Assembly (NCBI GenBank): GCA_030867875.1
Contig: JAOWCC010000041.1
Location: 124,001 to 188,000 of the forward strand
Origin: Actinernus sp. WN-2022
Lineage: Eukaryota; Cnidaria; Anthozoa; Actiniaria; Actinernidae
DNA length: 64,000 bases
Direction: 5' to 3'
Both the position numbers and the translations under genes were made by a program. A model generated the notes under the pieces. That model made no database searches and was not told the DNA's origin. It was given only the letters and a program-made list of their open reading frames with translations. Of this stretch, positions 11,218-22,382 are shown piece after piece (position 1 is the stretch's first letter; each line of letters begins with the position of its first letter).

Positions 11218-11500
11218 CATAGTTAATAGAGTGGAATGGTTATGAAACCCGGCAAACTTCAAAGGGGGCAACAAAGGCGCTGCGATTTATGTTGGAAGGG
11301 GGCAAGACAAAAGATTGTGCAGGGTCATAGTTCATTAGCGTCCCCTGAACGACTGAACTCACACGTTTCTATTGGCTGATTGATTAACACATTGGAATTT
11401 CTGTTGTGTTTTGTGCAGGGTCACGGTTGAAAAAATCTAACAAAGACATATAACAAAGAAGGTCGCTGGGTTTCATAACCATTCCACTCTATTAACTATG
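11218..11500. mobile_element. 283-bp TIR element, copy 1, with 7-bp target duplication
   Basis: The ends are CATAGTTAATAGAGTGG and its exact complement. Inverted similarity extends through GGAATGGTTATGAAACCC. TATTTAT flanks both sides (11211-11217 and 11501-11507). A second copy in the opposite orientation lies at 31447-31728. The copy lies in the 3' flank of the kinase gene, possibly within its 3' UTR. Non-coding. Confidence 0.88.
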
Positions 11501-11507
11501 TATTTAT

Positions 11508-11993
11508 CGACAACACATTCGAGATGAAAAATAGCATTTACAAACAGGTTTTGCTAATAACGCTATCGATGTCGTACATGTGCTTTAAATAAATGAAGTT
11601 AGATAATTTTGGCCTCCAGTACAATCACGTGATTGTATCCTACAAAAGACCCATTCGTGTCACTGGGTGAAGAATGGTTCATTAGCAATTGCATTAATTA
11701 GTTTGCTATTCGGGATCATATTTGATAGAAGAGAGGTCTTTATTGTATACTCAACAAAATACGGAGCGAGATGAATTTAGCAATTTTATTTGCTATATTG
11801 TGTTCTTCTTTTTAACCCACCTTTTTGGTAAATAATCCGGCCACGGCTGGGAATATTTTTTTGGTGTTGCATTGTTTCAAGGAAAGTTGGATTAGAAACA
11901 GCAAAAGAGGTCGGCCATTTTCTAATCCTTTAGAACCAAAAATATTGGAAATCTAACCGTGTTTGCCTGTTTCCATAGCATTTTTTAAATTGC

Positions 11994-11995
<2 letters not shown>
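11508..11995. other. Unassigned stretch
   Basis: No gene or repeat recognised; it separates the TIR element from the 3' end of the L1-like element. Confidence 0.4.
11588..11593 (+). promoter_or_regulatory. Candidate polyadenylation signal of the kinase gene
   Basis: AATAAA, 549 bases past the stop and beyond the TIR element in the 3' flank. It is the first canonical hexamer I noticed; position alone supports it. Confidence 0.25.
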
Positions 11996-12028
<33 letters not shown>

Positions 12029-12150
12029 TTTTTTTTTATTGTAAACATTTCTAATTACTAAATTACATTACACAAAATTTATACGACAAAGAGACAAAGG
12101 AAAAAAAAAAGAAAAAAAAGAGAAAAGAAAATACTCTAAGCCAGCTATTC

Positions 12151-15100
12151 CTATTCAGAAAAATGTCTAATTGCAATTAACAGTTTTTCCCATTTCTTAA
12201 GGTGTTCCAGGGTTTTGTTCCTTGATTTTGCTACGTTGGATTCAATTTTCTCAAAATACACTAAAGAGTTTATAAATAGAGCTAATGTAGGGATTTTTCT
12301 TTTCTCTCTTGCTTTATATAAAGCTAATTTATACATTAAGATAATAAAGTTTTGTGGCTGTTCGTTTACCCCTAATATGATATTTACAAGATTCGATGGT
12401 GGTAGATTTATATCGTGCTTTCCTAACCAAGTTCGTAATTCAAAATATAAATTTTTGGCCTCTATACATTCTACAAATAAATGATCTATTGTTTCTTGGT
12501 TAATTAAACAAAAAGAGCAACGTGAACACTCAATTAATTTAAAACGAAATAAATCGAAATTAAGATAAAGGCAGTTGTTCAAAATTCTATATTGAAAATA
12601 TCGTGAATAAGAATCAATCGTTGTTGAATATATACGCCTATAAATCTCTTCCCAACTTAATGGGCTCTCAGGCTTTAATCGATTTATAATATTTATTTGG
12701 GAGGTAGGTGACTTAAACTTCGCACCAATTAAACATTTGTAAATTTCTTTTGAGTTCTCAACATTTTCTATATCAAACGACTTTTGCCCAAGTTTTAAGT
12801 ATTTTTTTCCTTTATCTATAGTACCCTCTATTATACCTATATTTTTTACTACTTCTTTCCATTTTCTTGGTATGGAGTGTACTAAACCTGCCCAATGAAA
12901 GAAATCCTTGGCTTGGAGGCCTTTCCTCTCTACCATTTCCCATTTAAATTCACCAGATTCATTCAATAGGTCTACTATTCTATTAATATTGAGTTGCGAA
13001 AAAGTCTTAAAAAAGACTGATTTATTATCAATTTTAATATATCTATTATTCCATAAAGATTGTTGCAAAATATCAGAAATATCTATTACTTCTACCCTAG
13101 CAAACTCCGCCCAACATCTTAATACACTTTTGTAAAAATCAGGGAGATACTTTGGAATTCGTTCTTTTTCAAAATTTTGATCTATTGCTAATATACCCCC
13201 AATTTGATTTAAAAACATTAAGGGCAAGAATTTCCATGCCTCTTGTTTTATACTTAACAGCGCTGTAGCCCATTTTAGACAATTCGCTTTAACAATTGAT
13301 TCAAAATCAGGTGCTTTTAAACCCCCTAATTCATAGTCGCCTATCAACGTTTGATGCTTTATTTTAGGTTTTTTACCATTCCATATAAAAATTTTCAATT
13401 CACAATCAACTAATTTGATAAACTCATCTTTCACATCTATTTTCGAACATATGTATAATAACTTGGATATTGCTAATGAACGAACTACCTGAATTCTACC
13501 ATATAATGTTAAGGGTCTACTCCGCCACATAGATAAAATTGTTCTTAAGTTAGTTAATATACGCTGGAAATTATTGTTATAATGTAATACCTTGTTGTAA
13601 GTAAAATAAATACCTAATATTTTAACTCCTTGTTTCTCAAAATCTACCCATTTAAAATCCTTAAACTTTCCCTCTTCCACAATTTCTTTCCCTATCCATC
13701 CTATTTCCGATTTTTTTACATTTATCTTTAAAGATGAAAACACTCTAAATAGATCTAACATTTCTAACGTTTTCTCTAGCGAGGTAGTATTTCTTAAAAA
13801 GAAAGTTGTATCATCGGCAAATATTACAAACTTCCGAACATTACCTTCTAATTCCACTCCCTGTATTTCTTTACAATTTCTTATCATCAAAGCCATTATT
13901 TCTAAAACTAAAATAAAGATATACGGAGAGATAGGATCTCCCTGTTTTGTACCTCTTTTAATTGCGAACAAGTCAGTAGCTGTACCATTATTTGAAACAC
14001 ACGCTTGATTATCCTCTAAAAGAACTTGTATCCATTTTATAAATCCCTCACCAAAACCATAACTTTTCAAAACTGCAAATATAAAAGGATGCTCTATCGA
14101 ATCAAAGGCTTTTTCAAAATCTGCTGCAAACATGATCAAGGGGAGACAATTTTTCTTTGCGTAAAACATTATATCCTCAATTATTCTAATTGGTTCATCT
14201 ATTACTCGCCCTTTAACAAAAGCTGTCTGGTCATGATGAATTATACCAGGAAGGATATGAGATAACCTCTTACTAAGAACCTTACTACATATTTTAACAT
14301 CCACATTTATTAAACTAATTGGACGCCATGAATCTATGAATCTATTATCTTTACCTGGCTTTTCCAATAATGTAATTATTATTTGTTTCTGTGAAGTTGT
14401 TAATGAACCTTTTTTTAAACTATCATTTAAGCAGTTGACCAAATCTTCCTTGATATCATGCCATATACTTAAATAAAATTCTTTTGTTAAACCATCGTTT
14501 CCTGGTGTTTTGGAGGACCCCATTGCCTTAAGACTATTAAAACATTCATTAACAGTCATCCTCCCTTCACATGCCATTCTTTCTTCCTCTGACAATTTGG
14601 GAATATTAATTTTACTAAGAAATTCTAGACACTCAGACTCTGTCTTCCCTGATTTGAATTTAAACTGTTGACTAAAGTGCTTCCTGATTTCTTTAAGTAC
14701 TTCACGTGGCTGTACAATTTCATTGTTATCAGCGTCAACGAGTTTCCTAACATGTGTTTTAGATTTGTTTCTTTTTTCTAGTGTCAAGAAATATCTAGTA
14801 TTTTTTTCTCCTAATTCATGCCAGGTTGCCTTGGATCGTACTATAACACCGTCGATTACATAGTTACTTAACTCTTCTAACTCCTTTGTTAGCTTGTCAT
14901 GTTCCGTTAATTTACTTTCATCATTTTCCCAACCTTCCGTATTCTCAATCTGAGTGATTTTGTTCTCAATATTACTGTATACGCTCCGTTTTTGTTTAGC
15001 CAGATGTTTAGAAAACTTAATTGTAAATTTACGTACCTCATATTTAATCAGTTCCCACCGTAACTGTGGATCAAAGATGCCCTCTTCATTCAAAGCCTTC

Positions 15101-15966
15101 TTCAAATCATTTATTACCAATTTCAATTCTTTTATATATTCTTTGTTTTCTATCAATGAATTATTAAATTTCCAAAACGAGGGACCCCTTTTACCCTCTT
15201 TAACTTTTAATAATTTTAAAGTAATGGCCGAATGATCTGTATTAGGGGCTGGAATTACATCACAGTTATCAATAGAAGGTTGCAATTCATTTGAAACTAG
15301 AAAATAATCTAATCTACGATGTATACGTTGGCTGCTACTACGTGTACCTTGTCCTTTACCCCTCCATGTGAACCTTTTCAAAGCGGGATTCCGAATTCTC
15401 CATATGTCACATAAATCTAGTTCAAGCATGATTGTTTCCATTGTCTCGATGGACTTTACCTTAGGAATTGGATTACCGCCGGATGATTCAAGGTCTAAAT
15501 CAAAACAGAAATTGAAATCACCTCCCCAGATAATATTAGTTTCAACTGGGTACTCAATTTCGTTAATTCTAATCAAGATCTCATTAAAAAATTCAACTTG
15601 ATTTTTTTCCACATTGGGAGCATACGAGTTAACTAATAAAAAATTAGAACCTTGAATTTCACACAATACTATCACATATCTCCCTCCTGCATCTAATATT
15701 TCTTGGGATATTTTATAATCCAATTTTGCTCCAAAAACAATCGCAGTGCCCCTACTTTTCGAAGTCCCGTGGGCCATCACTAACTTTGCTCTTGTTCTAT
15801 GGGACCATTCAACTGATACATCGTTAGTACTATGTGTTTCTTGTAAAAACGTGATTCCTTTCTCACCCTTGTGTTTCGTAATCCAATTTAAAAAAATTCT
15901 AAACTTTGTATATTCTCTCAAACCCCGAACATTTAAAGATAGTAAAGAAAAATCAAATTCATCCAT
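12151..15966 (-). CDS. L1-like ORF2 protein: endonuclease and reverse transcriptase
   Basis: 1271 residues, a normal length for L1/Tx1 ORF2. An apurinic-type endonuclease comes first: SLNVRGL at 10-16, QETH at 42-45 (catalytic Glu), WGGDFNF around 147-153, and TDHSA around 243-247 (catalytic Asp-His). The reverse transcriptase follows: TPGNDGLTKEF near 484, WRPISLINVD, AADFEKAFDS near 612 (motif A), KQGDPISPYIF, and FADDTTFF near 715 (motif C, the catalytic Asp pair). A C-terminal zinc knuckle of the form C-x2-C-x8-H-x4-C (RCSFCLINQETIDHLFVEC) lies near 1145. This protein nicks target DNA and copies its own RNA there. I see no stop or frameshift. The start ATG is the first in the frame, about 280 bases after ORF1. 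Confidence 0.95.
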   Translation of the reverse strand: MDEFDFSLLSLNVRGLREYTKFRIFLNWITKHKGEKGITFLQETHSTNDVSVEWSHRTRAKLVMAHGTSKSRGTAIVFGAKLDYKISQEILDAGGRYVIVLCEIQGSNFLLVNSYAPNVEKNQVEFFNEILIRINEIEYPVETNIIWGGDFNFCFDLDLESSGGNPIPKVKSIETMETIMLELDLCDIWRIRNPALKRFTWRGKGQGTRSSSQRIHRRLDYFLVSNELQPSIDNCDVIPAPNTDHSAITLKLLKVKEGKRGPSFWKFNNSLIENKEYIKELKLVINDLKKALNEEGIFDPQLRWELIKYEVRKFTIKFSKHLAKQKRSVYSNIENKITQIENTEGWENDESKLTEHDKLTKELEELSNYVIDGVIVRSKATWHELGEKNTRYFLTLEKRNKSKTHVRKLVDADNNEIVQPREVLKEIRKHFSQQFKFKSGKTESECLEFLSKINIPKLSEEERMACEGRMTVNECFNSLKAMGSSKTPGNDGLTKEFYLSIWHDIKEDLVNCLNDSLKKGSLTTSQKQIIITLLEKPGKDNRFIDSWRPISLINVDVKICSKVLSKRLSHILPGIIHHDQTAFVKGRVIDEPIRIIEDIMFYAKKNCLPLIMFAADFEKAFDSIEHPFIFAVLKSYGFGEGFIKWIQVLLEDNQACVSNNGTATDLFAIKRGTKQGDPISPYIFILVLEIMALMIRNCKEIQGVELEGNVRKFVIFADDTTFFLRNTTSLEKTLEMLDLFRVFSSLKINVKKSEIGWIGKEIVEEGKFKDFKWVDFEKQGVKILGIYFTYNKVLHYNNNFQRILTNLRTILSMWRSRPLTLYGRIQVVRSLAISKLLYICSKIDVKDEFIKLVDCELKIFIWNGKKPKIKHQTLIGDYELGGLKAPDFESIVKANCLKWATALLSIKQEAWKFLPLMFLNQIGGILAIDQNFEKERIPKYLPDFYKSVLRCWAEFARVEVIDISDILQQSLWNNRYIKIDNKSVFFKTFSQLNINRIVDLLNESGEFKWEMVERKGLQAKDFFHWAGLVHSIPRKWKEVVKNIGIIEGTIDKGKKYLKLGQKSFDIENVENSKEIYKCLIGAKFKSPTSQINIINRLKPESPLSWEEIYRRIYSTTIDSYSRYFQYRILNNCLYLNFDLFRFKLIECSRCSFCLINQETIDHLFVECIEAKNLYFELRTWLGKHDINLPPSNLVNIILGVNEQPQNFIILMYKLALYKAREKRKIPTLALFINSLVYFEKIESNVAKSRNKTLEHLKKWEKLLIAIRHFSE

Positions 15967-16246
15967 TTATACAGGAAAACCTAAAGATCAAAATATAAAG
16001 ATGGTAAATTTGGCTTGAGTAAACAAACAGAAAGAAAATAAAAAAACTAAACAAACACATACCAACATGCACATTTATGCAATTATCTAAAATCATGTAA
16101 ATTGAACCTGACTGGTGAAATAGATGGACAATTATCTCACAGCGAGAATTAATTCTGAATCTTACTGCAAATTTAAAATTAAACTTTCGTAAATAGCTAA
16201 TAGAGTAAATAAACATTTAAACTTATTGGTATTACTATTAAATAAG

Positions 16247-17227
16247 TTACAGTAACTTATCTAAATCTTCAATATCCTTGATCTTGATAGGGCGCGACTC
16301 CTCGGTTTTCCGCATGAAAACGTTTCCATCGATGGTCCAACACCCCTGGAGTTTATTATCTGACTTAAATTTTCTTGCATCTTTGAAGAGCTTCCTTTTA
16401 ACTGCTGTTAGGTTTTCATTAATGAATAAAGGACCAGCATCTGGAAAGATTTCACCGTGGCCAAACTTCCTTAATTCGCGTCTTGCTCGATACATTTTCT
16501 GCTTAGCCTTGTAATTACTGAACCTAGCAATAATTGGTCTTGGTTGCTCCTCTACTCCTACGTATCCAGGACGCTTCTTTGCCTTTATCCTAACGGACAT
16601 TCGATGAGAAATGTCAATATCGTCTTCCGTGAGGTCCACTTCCACTGCTTCAGCAATCTTTAAAATAAGGCGTTCGGTTGATTCGCGTCCCTCAGGGATA
16701 CCATGAAATTCGAGATTAAATTTCCTTGTATATTGCTCTAAATTTTCCAGTTTATCGGCGGTATCGTCGAGGTCGTCAGTAACTTCCTTCAAATCTTGCT
16801 TAAACTCTCTCGCTTCATTTTCCAACGCCTTGACCGTCTGCTTCAGCGTGGAATTATCGTTCTTGAGTGAATCCTCTTCAGCAATATAAAACTCTAAAGA
16901 ATTCTTTAAGTCTTGAAACTCCGTTTTCATCGTCTTCAATTCCGTTTTCATCACCTTGTTATCCTCCAACAACCGGTCGGTATTACTTTTAATATCCTTT
17001 AAGACACTCCATATATACTCAAAGTTTCCCTCTGCTGAACCCTTGACCACCTCGAACACTTCTTCTGTACCTCCGCCATTAGACTCTATTCTTTGAAATT
17101 TCACATCTCTTGACAATATAGGTGAGCTCGCTGAGTCGCTGCTGCTAAGTTCGTCCCTTTTTCTTCGACTAAAAGACGACTTTTCTTTCGGAGAAATAGT
17201 CGACTTAGCTGATATATTTAAAGACAT
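16247..17227 (-). CDS. L1-like ORF1 protein: coiled-coil RNA-binding protein
   Basis: 326 residues. A basic, Ser-rich N-terminus (KEKSSFSRRKRDELSSSDSA) leads into a long heptad-rich coiled coil at about 85-165, with many Leu, Glu and Lys. After it come a segment beginning LEQYTRKFNLEFHGIPE, typical of the L1 ORF1p RRM domain, and a basic C-terminal domain with RARRELRKFG and LFKDARKFKSDNKL. In the L1 family this protein trimerises, coats the element RNA and acts as a chaperone. It sits upstream of ORF2 on the same strand. No frameshift is seen. The exact clade (L1 or Tx1) is an inference. Confidence 0.88.
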   Translation of the reverse strand: MSLNISAKSTISPKEKSSFSRRKRDELSSSDSASSPILSRDVKFQRIESNGGGTEEVFEVVKGSAEGNFEYIWSVLKDIKSNTDRLLEDNKVMKTELKTMKTEFQDLKNSLEFYIAEEDSLKNDNSTLKQTVKALENEAREFKQDLKEVTDDLDDTADKLENLEQYTRKFNLEFHGIPEGRESTERLILKIAEAVEVDLTEDDIDISHRMSVRIKAKKRPGYVGVEEQPRPIIARFSNYKAKQKMYRARRELRKFGHGEIFPDAGPLFINENLTAVKRKLFKDARKFKSDNKLQGCWTIDGNVFMRKTEESRPIKIKDIEDLDKLL

Positions 17228-17410
17228 ATTTCACACAAGGATAGGTTTCGTATAACTCTATAAATTTCTTCTCGTGGAGAAAAAATATCGAGAGCGTTTA
17301 TAGCACGCGTCCGTACGCCATGCCTCTCGAACCCACCTTATTCTACAGTAATTTTACAATAGCTTTCAGTTGAGTGTACTGTAAGAATGATCACTCTTCC
17401 GTGATTTCAT

Positions 17411-17633
17411 TTCCAAAATGCTAATTAATTGACGTCAGGGTAGAAATCATTTATTATACAAAAATGTATTGTTACAGATTAAACGATCGTTTTTAAATAT
17501 CAGTGTTTCAGTCGTAGTTTCAATAAACTATTTTACGAATTTGTTTTCCTATATCAGCAAATATGTCCATTCACGAACATTAAGAAATAGCGGCAATTGC
17601 CTACTCTGACGTCATGTAATTAGCATTTTGGAA
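17411..17633. mobile_element. 223-bp MITE with 33-bp TIRs
   Basis: The left arm (17411-17443) TTCCAAAATGCTAATTA...TGACGTCAG and the right arm (17601-17633) are inverted repeats with about three differences. The interior is AT-rich and non-coding. No clear target duplication. Confidence 0.75.
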
Positions 17634-17651
17634 TTTAAAACCTGGCACGGC

Positions 17652-17818
17652 ATTCACTCTTTTCACCTGGTGGCCATCTTGGATTCAAATCGAGGCAATC
17701 GTTTGTTTTTGCCAGGTGAGCCTCATTTTGACTATCCCTCACTACGAGGCTGACGTGGCAAAATCAAAGGATTGCCTCGCTTTGAATCCAAGATGGCCAC
17801 CAGGTGAAAAGAGTGAAT
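17652..17818. mobile_element. Foldback element with 49-bp arms
   Basis: The arms 17652-17700 and 17770-17818 are reverse complements with a single mismatch; the spacer is 69 bp. Each arm begins ATTCACTCTTTTCACCTGG and contains GGCCATCTTGG, a YY1-like motif. It would form a strong hairpin if single-stranded or transcribed. Confidence 0.85.
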
Positions 17819-18229
17819 TGAAACCCAGAAACATTGTTTCATTCTTATATTCGTTTGATGCAGAGTTGATATTGGAAATACAAAAAATAGGTTCATAGGC
17901 ACTTTAACCTAATGCATATCTCTCAACAATTCAGTAAAGGCCATGACATGTTTCCGCTATACATTATGTCTTAATAAAGCTTGTGTCGATGGTATCGACA
18001 CCTGGTTACATTATAATGATTTGAAATCTTTCAAAAGATTTAAAAGTTTGTAATATTGCTAAAACTGGCGTAATTAGACGCAGTGTTAATTTTTAGTATT
18101 TGGTACTTGAACTTTTGGCGACATCTCCAAACACAGCATTTATCTCAAGATATTAAGCTCAATGATAAGTTGTTCTGATATTGTAAACAATCAGCTTCCA
18201 TTGAAAATGTTAAAAGCTGTATTCTTGTT

Positions 18230-18700
18230 ATACGAGACGAAATAAATATCTTCGATGTTACATAAACAATAATCTACTTTTGGTATAGACCATTTCAAGG
18301 TTGCCATTAACACTACGATATCTACTTCAATTAGCGATAGCACCGGTGCTATTACAAAGGGCACTTCATAATTAGTCAAAATCCCAAATTTGATAGTTAT
18401 ATCTTGTATGTGAGCAAAGATACAGTCCCACAAAGTAAGACAATTTTACAGACATTTGTATGCGGGGGTGCAAATTGTGGCACCCCCTCATACAAATGTC
18501 TGTAAAAATAGAGCACTTTACTTGACTATATCTTGGCTTCTAGGTGTGGTATAACTCTCAAATTTAGGATTTTGGCTAATTTTCAGGAGCTATTTTCAGT
18601 AGCATCGGTGATATCGCTAATTGAAGTAGATATCGTAGTGATAATGGCGACCTTGTAATGTTCTATTGAAATATGCACTGATATTTATTTGTCCGTGGAT
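18230..18700. mobile_element. Long imperfect palindrome centred near 18475
   Basis: At the centre, arms with ACAGACATTTGTATG and its complement flank a 10-bp loop. Further out, CACTACGATATCTACTTCAA (from about 18310) matches the complement of 18615-18645. The similarity continues with mismatches toward both edges, giving arms of roughly 190-230 bp. Non-coding foldback element; the outer limits are approximate. Confidence 0.75.
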
Positions 18701-19408
18701 ATTATCTGTTCCGAGAAGTGAACAGTTTTGAGAGCCAACATCGAGGAATACTGTGAGGATAAATATTAGTTCTTATAACCCATCAAATATTTTATCTCTC
18801 GCGTGTTATTGGTGGAATGTGTCACGTGACCCGATATTTTCTCTCCGCCAGACAACAAATATCAGCGAATACATCCCATGTGAGCGTAACATCAGGGCAT
18901 ATTTCGACGCCACAATGTGGGTTATTGTTCTTATATTTCAACTCCACGAAGTAGGATATTGTCGTTATCGTACTCTAAATGTTTTATTTTGCGGAAGCCC
19001 TTGCGCGCGCTACGCCCACAGGGGTAGTCACGTGACGCGTACACCATTTATGCGTGAGACGAAATGTTTGATGGTTCATACAATTATTTACTTCAATAAC
19101 TGAACTTTTTGTAAGCCTTTTAAAAGTGGCAAAGATTATTGACTTTTATAAAAATGTCTAGATAATGAAAGACTTGACCCAGTGGGGTCCATAATACCGC
19201 AAACAAATTTGGTAAATGGCAATACTGTTAACTTTAAAACAAATTAGTAATTATTCGGTAAAAAACGTATTAAAAATAACTTTGCAATGGGATGCGTTCC
19301 ACAGGCGGAAATTCATTCGGCGATTATAGGTAATAACAGTAGTTGTTTTTGTCGCATGTGATCATTTTTCTCAAGTTTACTGGTACGTGTCTGCTCTCTT
19401 TTTGTAAG
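18701..19408. other. Unassigned stretch
   Basis: No gene or repeat recognised. Short open frames here lack any domain signature. Confidence 0.35.
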
Positions 19409-20080
19409 GCACCGTCCACACTAATTCGTTTTCGTTTGAAAACACTTACTTTTTTATCAGTTTTTACCGATCGTCCACACTAAAACGATCAAAAACGGGA
19501 GATGTTTATCTATGAAAATGGAGGTTTTCGAAAACGCTTTCCAGAGTGGAGATTTTTGAAAACGCAGGTCTATCATTTTAGTGTGGACGGCAAAAACGGA
19601 GCTTTTCGAACACGCTTACGTCACAAATCTTTATGCAAGCGTTACCGCGTAAACAAACCACTATTCAATATGGCGGACGAGCTTGTGTTTATGGTGTTTA
19701 GCCTTCTTTCTAGCTTGATTTCTTGCCTGGAATTAAATGTGGCAATGATTAATCTACATGCAGTAGCTTTACTTGGACGGCAGAATGTTGTACGGTCCTT
19801 GCTTCTTTTTAATCGCTAACAGAAACTTGTGAGGTGTCACAACCCGTATCGTCGACGAAGACTTTCGATCAGACCTGTGCGAACGAGTACTTGGTGTAAA
19901 CTTCGAGCGAACGCGTCTTGTTTACAGTGTTTTCGCGCTTCAAAAATATCGGGAATAGCGAATAGTATCGCTGGCGCTATTGGAGCATGCGTATTGAACA
20001 GAAAAAACGTCCGAGCAGACCCTGGTGACGAAAACGCATCTTTGGATTATCGTTTTTCAGCCCCTTGTGTGGACGGTTGA
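19409..20080. mobile_element. Element with ACCGTCCACACTAA-type terminal repeats
   Basis: ACCGTCCACACTAA at 19411 and its complement-type end GTGTGGACGGT near 20067 bracket about 670 bp. Additional internal copies (CGTCCACACTAAAACG near 19472 and TTTTAGTGTGGACGG near 19576) suggest nested or subterminal repeats. A 49-codon open frame starts at 19671 (MADELVFMVFSLL) and is followed in another frame by an Arg-rich segment (PYRRRRLSIRPVRT). These may be decayed transposase pieces, but I cannot assign them. A related end recurs at about 23455-23485. Confidence 0.55.
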
Positions 20081-20474
20081 AAATGATGTGAAATAGCCTG
20101 CGAAACAGGCCGTCAGTGTTATTTCAACGCAAAGGAAGTGATAAAATGATTTGGCCGCGTGAAAATGGAAAAAGGAGACTGGCACGAGAGAGAAGAAGGA
20201 AGGCCTGCAGCCATCCCTTATACATTTTCATTTCCCGTTCAGATTCTGAACGGAAAATACTGATTGGTCAATTAGCTGTCATCGCCGTCATGTGTCACGA
20301 AATGTCGCACATTCCTCCTGCGAACTAACTGAAATGGCGGCGACAAGAGAGAAGTGATCGAGCGGTTGAGTGTTAATCCAGGAAAGTATTTAGAGGAACA
20401 AAGCAGGCAGTGAATACATTTGTACTTTCTAGGCGAGATATTTTGGCGGTTTTACCAACAGGTGAAATCCTTAT

Positions 20475-20554
20475 TTCATAACTCTTTACCGCATCAACAG
20501 CAATACAACTGTATGGAGTGTGTTAATGTACTGTCGCCGAGGTGTGCAACGACA
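20475..20554 (+). repeat. 80-bp direct repeat, left copy, flanking the minisatellite
   Basis: It begins TTCATAACTCTTTACCGCAT and ends GTGCAACGACA. Its partner at 22383-22462 differs by one base. The two copies are 1908 bp apart and enclose the minisatellite. Confidence 0.9.
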
Positions 20555-20639
20555 ATAGTAGATTTATTAAAACGTAACTTACAAAGAAACAAGTACTATA
20601 ACTTCCATAAAGAGTTCCCGCCCTTTACGTCTATAATAG

Positions 20640-22110
20640 CCTATAATTCACGTGTGTCACAATAACTTTACACTTCGTATTATAATAGATTACACTTCGT
20701 GCTATAATAGCTTAGGCTTCACGTCTGTCACAATGACTTACGCTTCACGTGTATCAGAATGACTTACGCTTCACGTGTGTCACAATGACTTAAGACTTCA
20801 CGTGTGTCAGAATTACTTACACTCACGTGCTATAATAGCTTACAATTACAATTCACGTGTGTCACAATGACTTGCACTTCTCGTGCTATAATAGCTTACA
20901 CTTCACATGTGTCAATGACGTACACTTCACGTGTATTGCAACAGCTTACACTTCACGTGTATTGCAACAGCTTACACTTCACGTGTATTGCAACAGCTTA
21001 CACTTCACGTGTGTCCTAACAGCTTTACGCTATTCGTGTGTCCAACGACACTTACACTTTGTGTCTATATTAGTTTAACACCTTGTGTGTCCAATGAGGT
21101 TACATTTCATCTATGTCTACAATAAATATGCACTTCACGTGTGTCCACAATGACTTGTCCACAATGATTTTAATTAGGTATATGTGTATCTATAATAGCT
21201 GTACATTTAAGTGTGAACACAAGACTTAACACTCATATGTATGTATAACAGCTTTATAACCTTACGTATGTCTATGCAGAATGACTGACACTTACGTATA
21301 CATGTATCGATAATAGCTATACACAACGTGTCTACAAAGACTTCACGTGTATCGAAAACAGCTTTACACTTACAAATGTCCACAAAGACTTACACTCACA
21401 TGGGTATATAATAGCTTTACAACGTTACGTATGTCTGTGCACAACGACTTACATGTCCAGAAAGACTTACATACATGTATAATAGCTGTACATAACGTGT
21501 GTCTACAAAGACTTGCCTAAAACAGCTTTACACTTACACATGTGTCTAAGCACTAGGACTTACATGTGTCCACAAAGACTTACACTCACATGGATATATA
21601 ATAGCATAACACCTTATGTGTGCGTCTATGCACAATGATTTACATGTGTCCAAAATTACTTTACGCGTGTCCGCAATGATTATTACTTACGAGTGCAAGT
21701 ATATATAATAGCTGTACCCGGCTTACGTGTGTCCACAACGATTTACACACCACGTGTATCTATAATCTGTATAATAGCTTACCGCCTGCATGTGTCTGTG
21801 CACAGTGACTATATGTGTGCCACACTGACTTATACTCTGATGCATCTATAATAGCTTTACACCTTACGTGTGTGTCTATACACAATGACTATAATTATAC
21901 GTGTGTCTACAATGACTTTACGGCACTCCACATGTATCTATAGTAGCTTTACACCTTAGGTGTGTCTGCAGAACGACTTAAATGTGTCGATAATGACTTT
22001 ACATGCATCACAATAGCTTACAGTGTACATGTGTCCATGACTTCACGGTTTACAGGTGAAAAATAACTTCACACGTAACTGTATAACATTACGTTTTACA
22101 GTGCTAGAGT
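20640..22110. repeat. Degenerate CTTACACTTCACGTGTGTC minisatellite
   Basis: Roughly 1.45 kb built from variants of a unit of about 25-60 bases containing ACTTACACTTCACGTGTGTC and ACAATGA or TATAATAGCT. Copies are most alike around 20700-21020, where an exact ATTGCAACAGCTTACACTTC block occurs in tandem. They decay to the right. Open frames such as the one at 20804-21019 come from the repeat and are not genes. Confidence 0.85.
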
Positions 22111-22382
22111 GTCTCGGGGGTTAAGACCTTAAAATAATTATCTAGTAAATAAGGTAAATAATTACAAATTGAATAAAATTTGCATTCTGGAGGCTGCACG
22201 AACGGCGAGATATGAATTGCTCTCTGAATTTGCTCGTTATATACATGCACCATTGCATGCCGGCCTTTTGTCACAAATGACATGCCAAATATAAAAAAAA
22301 ATATGACACCTTACTACAATGATGCTCTTAAGCCGTTATGAATACGCTTTCCGACTTCACTTGTTCCGTCGGAAAGCTTCAA

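Larger units (their letters stand above)
11996..17340 (-). mobile_element. Apparently full-length L1/Tx1-type non-LTR retrotransposon
   Basis: On the minus strand the order is a 5' UTR (about 17340-17228), ORF1, a 280-bp spacer, ORF2, a short 3' UTR rich in A and G (T/C on plus), and a 30-nt poly(A) (plus-strand T run 11996-12025). Two long uninterrupted ORFs and a clean A-tail indicate a recent, perhaps competent insertion. I could not find a convincing target-site duplication by eye, so the 5' boundary is approximate. Confidence 0.9.

Noticed and set aside
12215..16514. Plus-strand open frames opposite the L1-like ORFs
   Set aside because: Antisense shadows of ORF1 and ORF2.
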